Below, piece by piece: positions 58,009 through 64,000 of a stretch of DNA of 64,000 nucleotides. This DNA is from Trissonchulus latispiculum. Taxonomy: Eukaryota > Nematoda > Enoplea > Enoplida > Ironidae. The stretch is taken from NCBI GenBank assembly GCA_030248195.1, contig JASAND010030314.1, positions 1-64,000 of the forward strand, in the 5' to 3' direction. Position numbers and translations under genes: made by a program. How positions within the stretch are numbered: position 1 is the first letter of the stretch; each line of letters starts with the position of its first letter. The notes below the pieces were generated by a model. It saw only the letters and a program-made list of their open reading frames with translations, was not told the origin of the DNA and searched no databases.

Positions 58009-59981
58009 CTGAAACAAGAGAAATTCAAATACGATTAACAAATTGCAAGGTTTAGCTTTGGCAAAAAGACGTCTGGAAATGCTGGAGTTTACTGTAGTTT
58101 CCATGAACGGAAAAATTTAGGACGAAATCAAAAATCAATCCGATGAGATTTTAACTCTAAAATAGAAGGTGGCTTTATTACCTTAGAGTCCTTATTAAAT
58201 AATAAGATTTTATCCAGAATTAAAGACATTTTAATATATCTAGTTGTAAAAGAGAAAAATCGAACCTGTTAGTCCATTGTCAATGGCTATGCTCAACACC
58301 AAATCCAGGACATTTATTATTACCTAAACATGCTACAATTAATTAAGTTTGCCTTCTTCCTTGTGTGGTTTTAGATTTCACATTTTAAAATGGATCTCAC
58401 AGATTTTTAAGGAAACCTTAACCGAATCGTTTAAATATATTTAAACAAATAATAGAATTAAACAAAAGCCATTGCAAACAATTTATATCTGTTTACATAT
58501 CAGCACTTTATCTTGCTAGCAAATTGCCACAAACAATTTAGTCAGATTATATGCCAAAGAAATTACCGCTAAAGAAATAGCAAACTGCATGCTTGTAGCG
58601 TTAACATGACAATAGCAGCGTTAAAGTAAAGGTTGAACACATGTTGTCGTTGTAAGAAGGGACCTCCATTTCCCTTACAAGTAATTGACTCCTCACAAGT
58701 TATGACTTAACACGCTCTGATAACGCCTCCAAGTCTGCAAAGAAAACACACACATTTACGTTAACAGGACGCCGTTTTTGGAAAAACCAAACCTTTTCTT
58801 TTCCAACTTCTACAGAGAGTATTGCACTTTTCCCTCATGTCAAAAAAACGAAGTTCTATTAACAGCCAATAATTCTTGAAAAATTTGCTATCAAATTTCC
58901 TCCACTCCAAAGATGGACGGAATTTTATTGGTGTCACAGAGTGATGGTGGGTAACTGATCCCTTCAAATGTTGGTGATTTTTCAGATGAAAAATGGTGTT
59001 TTTCGCCCCAAAATTCTCCTTTTTAGTGAAGAAAAGATGTTTGAATGGACGTAAGAGGAGTCAAAATTTGAAGGACAATTTTAACCAAATTGTTACAATC
59101 TGTCGTTAAAATTGTAGAGGCTAATAATAGGTCAACAACAACAAGAATTTGCGCCACCAAAACGGGCAGACTTCTACAGCACAAAACTTATGTTTAATTT
59201 TCCATAGACACTAGTAAAATGTTATTACGTTACTCAAACGTCGACAGTCGTTCAGAAAGATATGTAACTTAGAATTGGTTAAAATTCTCTGCCCAACTTT
59301 TCAGAAACTTTCACAATCTCACTTAACTTCCAAGGATATTTTACGATGAGAGACTTTTGTTAGTTTTGGGCACACTTTAATAAACTCATCAAAAGGTCAG
59401 CTTTTACTTCTACGGAAAATTATTCAAACTTATAAGTATATGCTTCGAGAATCTGTTAAGTGTGCCTCAAAATTGACATCTGTCATATTTTGAAAAGATT
59501 TTGTCAAAATACTTTGAAGCAACGATGTATGTACAATTTTAAATAACGGGATAAATTTGATAAAATGACGGCTTTGCGCTTCCTTTTCTTTTCTTTTAAA
59601 ATGAGCTTGCCATAGTGAACATACATTCATAGCAACAATGAGTGGATAATACACACGACATGACAGCAGACATACTCTATGTATCATAGGAAGCGTCACA
59701 CATCTCTGTACGCTAACCGCTGATCCCGCATAAATCGATTCCGCTCCTCCCCGGCCTACGGCACGGGGTCCAAAAGGTGGGGAGGTCGGTATCTATGTTA
59801 GCATACTGGGGTAGAGTGAGGGAGTCGATTTATGGGGACAGGGCAGCGTGCTCTAGCTCGTAAGGAACTTTCAGCTAAAAATGAGATCCCATCATCCCAG
59901 TATATAATCGTGGTTATAGCAGCCATTCCATATAAACCCCCCGAGAGACCCCATCACAAGTTCGTTCCTTATGGTACCCCT
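58009..59981. other. Upstream intron of the ZP gene or intergenic
   Basis: The 5' exon(s) of the ZP gene must lie upstream on the minus strand. A possible micro-exon starts at 58734 after GTTTTCTTTGCAG. It could read LEALSE and join in phase to the exon at 58008, but the evidence is thin. Otherwise AT-rich with no recognised element. Confidence 0.3.
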
Positions 59982-60977
59982 CAGAGTTGGAAGTGGGTCG
60001 TGGGTACCCGCGGGTCGGAGCGGGTCAAGACTCAAGAGTAATTTTTGTTTACACTTGTTTTACACTAAATTTTTGGCTAATTTCACCAGAAAATTTACAA
60101 TTTATGTTTAAATTTTCAATTTTGGCTGTTTTGTATGTCTTTATACATTTTGATATTGCTTTTATGATAGAATCATTTATTTCTATTCTCTCTTGAATCT
60201 TCAGTCAAAAATGTTTCAATGATATCTTCCTGACATAGTCATTGGCATAAATATTTCATTATCACGCAAAGCCTTTAATGCTTCTGCATTTCTTGACAAA
60301 CTGTTTGTGCGAAAACGATGTTGACAGCTTACTACAACAGCCTGCAAAGCTACCTTTCCGTAACGAGCACAAAGAGCTGCTTCCAGTAAATAATTACAAG
60401 TGTCAGTCAAGCTTGAAAGTTCGACACAGTTCTACAAGATTCATTCCTAATTTTATTGGTACTAATAAAGTGTATGATATAAACCGCTAAAATTGTAGTT
60501 TGTTATCATATCCAAGATTGGAGTGAACAGTATTTTATGAACACTCCTGCCGTAGTCGCCACGCAGCTGTAAACCAGAATTGACTGAACATTTACTAAAT
60601 TGCTACTAGAAAATAGACTTTATTTTTAAAACATGGCCTAAAGACAGATTCTACTGAACTGTCGACGTTCCAACTCTTTTGCGATAGCATAGCCTGCTTA
60701 GAACTAGTGAAAACGAAGTAGAAATATGATACAGTTCGCTTTGAACTTGCAAATGTTTGTGTGAAATTTCTAATACTTCACTGTGTACATGTTTAAAGTG
60801 TTAATTTTGCTCGACGCATGCTAAGAGTACTTAAACATGCGAAATCGTCCAAATTAAGGAAGTGGGTCAAGTGGGTCGACAAAATTTCAGTGGGTCGCGG
60901 ATCGCGGGTCGCGGGTCAGAGGTCCGCGGGTCGCGGGTACCCGCGGGTCACGAAATTGCGACCTACTTCCAACTCTG
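59982..60977. mobile_element. Non-autonomous hAT element, GGGTCGC-word family, copy 2
   Basis: Its tips (CAGAGTTGGAAGTGGGTCG and inverse), GGGTCGCGG arms and interior can be followed alongside the copy at 47776-48818 over the whole length, with many substitutions and indels. The flanks share only ACCCC, so the target duplication has decayed. This copy is older or in a less constrained place. Confidence 0.75.
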
Positions 60978-63453
60978 ACCCCACCCCTACTATCTATGTA
61001 GATTAGGAAAGTATGTAAAAGCCCTACGAAAACTTTAAAAAATACACAAACCCACAAAAAGGAAAAAATACAACTACGAATTCAGTGACAAGCTGCACCT
61101 AGGTGCAATAATAATAAGCCGATAGGCCCTGCGAGAAGAGATAAGCTTTCAATAGCCGCTAACTGGGTATCTATAGGAACGCGTTGTTTCATGCAATGAA
61201 AGCAAGAGCATAAATATTTCATGTTAAGTATGATTTAATTTTTCCATTTTCATTTCAAAACCATATCTACCTTATGTTGGATGATTGCTGTTGTCAAACA
61301 TTAGAAATTGTCAGATTAGATTAGTCTCCTCATTATCTGTTTTATCGAAAGACTGGCCTTGAGATTTGAGGTTCTTGCACTGCGCTGATACACATTAAGG
61401 TGTGAAATAAGTTGCTAAATTTCCTGTGCAAAAGGTTGGCTTCCAATTAATGGCCGAAAATTCTACAGAACTGAATAACCGAAATTTACAGTTTCAATAG
61501 AAGCTTCGTATTCAAATTTAGATTTGTAGATCAAGTTTTGTGAGCTCTCCCAGCAAGGTTGGACCTCAGTCAGTGAGAATCAGAAAATCGACCAAAAAAC
61601 AAACAGTGAAAACAGCTGCTCCAAATTAATTGATCCGATTATTTTTATAAAGGTGAAAAAAGAAAGTGACTGTTTTAGCAAAGGAAAGAACCGGCAACCG
61701 GGTGCATGTATCATGTAACAAATTGTCTCGACTCGATTTCGGACTCATTACGTAGATAGAAAACCAAACCAAAGGAAATACAGAAAAAAGACTTCCGCAT
61801 TGAAGTAACGCACTGTATAACTTTCTAGATTTTCTGCATTCAATGGTTATATATAAATTCCGATGTTCATTAAAATCACCAAGTTTATCTCCTCCTTTCT
61901 CCTCATTCAAATACAAACAATAATAAATCATCAATAGTAAATCACAATTTATGAAATGTTTACAACAAAACCAATAATTGTCATTATTTCAGTCTCAAGT
62001 TGCTGCTTTTCTTTCCGTTTGCAACGTTACCGTTTCTACGTTCACTTTAGAAAAAACGCGAGTGAACAAAGAAGAAATTATCATCATAAAACTTTATTAA
62101 AAACCAATGAAAATTAAAGCTTAATTTTGTTAGAATTTAGAAGTATTAAAGTGTTACACCCCACTGAAACTGATATCAAAGAAAAGACGTAGCGACGCGA
62201 CGTAGGCAGAGCATTTCTAAAAAAGGCTGAACTCAACAAGGGCAGAGGCGGAAACGAGAGTACAAAGATAATTTTCTAAATTTCAAAGTAAAGTCTATAT
62301 GGTCAAATTTTTCAGTTTATTACCTCCCGTAATTACGTAGAATTTTGAGCCACCGATTCACAGATAGAAACTTTCTGACATGAAAGACGGACCGACAGAA
62401 AAAGAAATCCCAAAATCGACCTAGAAACCTGCAAGAGAAGAGGAAAACTTGTGTACAAACTTTTCTGACATTGTAACAAACATTCCAAATGTTGTTTCTT
62501 TTTGCTAGCTGCTGCAAACTAGTATGGAATTAATTTATCAAGTCGTACAAAATTGATAGCTGACTACAAATTGCTTTTTTGGATTTTCAGCAATCTCTAT
62601 TCCAATCGCGCGCTCGCTCATCCCATTTAGCGAGTTTCGAAAATTGCTTCACTCAATAGAAAACATCATGCAGTTGTTAGAGCTGAAAAATTGCAGAAAA
62701 ATGCTGATATACATTCAAGACTTCTTTCAGCTGTTCCCCTTAAAATGCTTCTGCTATAAATTTATTCTTCAGAAAAGTATATTCATAACTGCCAATAAGC
62801 CAGTTTTGAACCCCTTTCATTAATCTTATGTATTGTGCTGCCTTATGTGCTCTTCCAAAATAACTGAGCAAAACGTCATGAAGTTTGCTTGTAAACCCGG
62901 AATATTAGTTTTTTTAAATTTTAGTTTTACAAAAACAAAATTTGTAGTGCAGTTTTTCAAGAACTCCAACGGAACAGAATGCCGTTCCACGTCCCACCAA
63001 GAGTTTTTATAATACCAAAAGTAAGACGCTCGGCTCTTCCTAATAGAATGCTTGCAAGATGCTCCAAACATTAAGGCCGAAATCTATGGGGGGGCTTCTC
63101 AGCGTGTAAACATACAACCAAGAGTGCATAATTGCACTATATATTAGAAGATATCTTCTAATATATAATAGAATTATGAACTCTTGATACAACGCTGACA
63201 TTTCTAAAAAAGGGCGTTTTCGACAAATTAAATACTATAATTTTAGCTAGGAAAATCGTACAGCAATAATTTTAATATCATTATATTGCGTAGAACGAGA
63301 TCTTTTTAACGATATAAAAATTACATAGTTCGGTTTTGGTAATCTATTACAAAACCGACAATAAAGCATCCTTGTCACGAAAATTCTGGGAAGTTCATCA
63401 TTTCTTAGAAATGCCTTACGTTGCTGCTGAATTTATGAGTGATTACCTAAACC
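60978..63453. other. Non-coding, no recognised feature
   Basis: AT-rich sequence with no exon, repeat or RNA gene that I can support. Parts could be intron of the ZP gene if its first exon lies beyond the window. Confidence 0.35.
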
Positions 63454-64000
63454 TAGAGTTGTGCCGTTAAGAAATTTTCCGGGCCGGGCCCGGGCCCGGA
63501 CCTACTAACATCACCGGGCAGGCCCGGGCCCGGAGGCCCGATTCAAGGCCCGGTAGGCCCGGAGGCCCGATTCAAGGCCCGGCAGGCCCGGTAGGCCCGG
63601 AGGCCCGGTGTCAGGCCCGGGCCCGGAGGCCCGATATAAGGCCCGGTAGGCCCGGTGACAGGCCCGGGCCCGGTGTCAGGTTCGGGCTCGGAGGCCCGAT
63701 GGAAGGCCCGGGCCCGGAGGCCCGATTCAAGGCCCGGTAGGCCCGGAGGCCCGATTCAAGGCCCGGCAGGCCCGGTAGGCCCGGAGGCCCGGTGTCAGGC
63801 CCGGGCCCGGAGGCCCGATATAAGGCCCGGTGTCAGGCCCGGGCCCGGTGTCAGGTTCGGGCTCGGAGGCCCGATGGAAGGCCCGGGCCCGGAGGCCCGA
63901 CTCGATGCCCGGCTCGGGCCGGCCTAGACGACAAGCCGGGCCGGGCCTGCTCTTCCAAAATCCAGGGGCCGGGCCTGCGCCCGGGCCGGTGCAGGCCCGG
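63454..64000. mobile_element. Left part of a GGCCCG-word hAT-like element, cut by window end
   Basis: TAGAGTTGTGCCGTTAAGAA is a YARNG-type tip. It is followed by a 520-bp array of GGCCCGGGCCCGG, GGCCCGGTA and GGCCCGATTCAA units, with a larger unit of about 180-190 bp repeated twice. The preceding 8 bp are CCTAAACC. The right end lies outside the window. Confidence 0.55.

Overview
Eukaryotic, almost certainly metazoan, DNA. The genes are split by GT-AG introns, coding exons are GC-rich against AT-rich non-coding DNA, and most of the window is transposable-element and satellite sequence. I read five protein-coding genes by joining exons so that reading phase is kept at every junction. The zona-pellucida (ZP) gene has the cuticlin-like layout familiar from Ecdysozoa. 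Three genes have a splice acceptor a few bases before the start codon, which would fit spliced-leader trans-splicing, for example in a nematode, but ordinary 5' UTR introns explain it equally well. I cannot name a species.

Layout. 1-4.2 kb: foldback and G/C-homopolymer repeats. 4.46-12.4 kb (+): TMEM11, two coding exons around a 7.2 kb intron that holds an inverted-repeat element, a hAT element and a broken LINE. 12.4-24.8 kb: repeats only, including foldback and hAT elements, a LINE tail and a 145/155-bp satellite array with an internal 0.88 kb duplication. 24.8-25.7 kb: a long-TIR element directly upstream of NDUFA9. 25.9-32.1 kb (+): NDUFA9, ten coding exons. 32.6-40.7 kb: a second foldback copy, a local duplication and mostly featureless sequence. 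40.7-45.7 kb (+): a Ras-like small GTPase, three exons. 47.1-49.6 kb (+): a small LIM protein, three exons. 50.5-58.0 kb (-): a transmembrane ZP-domain protein, seven exons, with its 5' end not found. 58-64 kb: intronic or intergenic DNA with a second copy of one hAT family and the left end of another.

TMEM11 and NDUFA9 both act in mitochondrial membranes and are neighbours on the same strand. The GTPase, LIM and ZP proteins suggest signalling, cytoskeletal and apical-matrix roles and show no obvious shared pathway.

The most unusual theme is a set of non-autonomous hAT-type elements. Six have 8-bp target-site duplications (TSDs) that I could read directly; one of these matches at 7 of 8 positions. 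Several different families have independently structured ends packed with one short GC-rich word (GGATCC, GGCCGG, GGGTCGC, GGGAC, GGCCCG). All calls are by eye; no alignment or database search was run.
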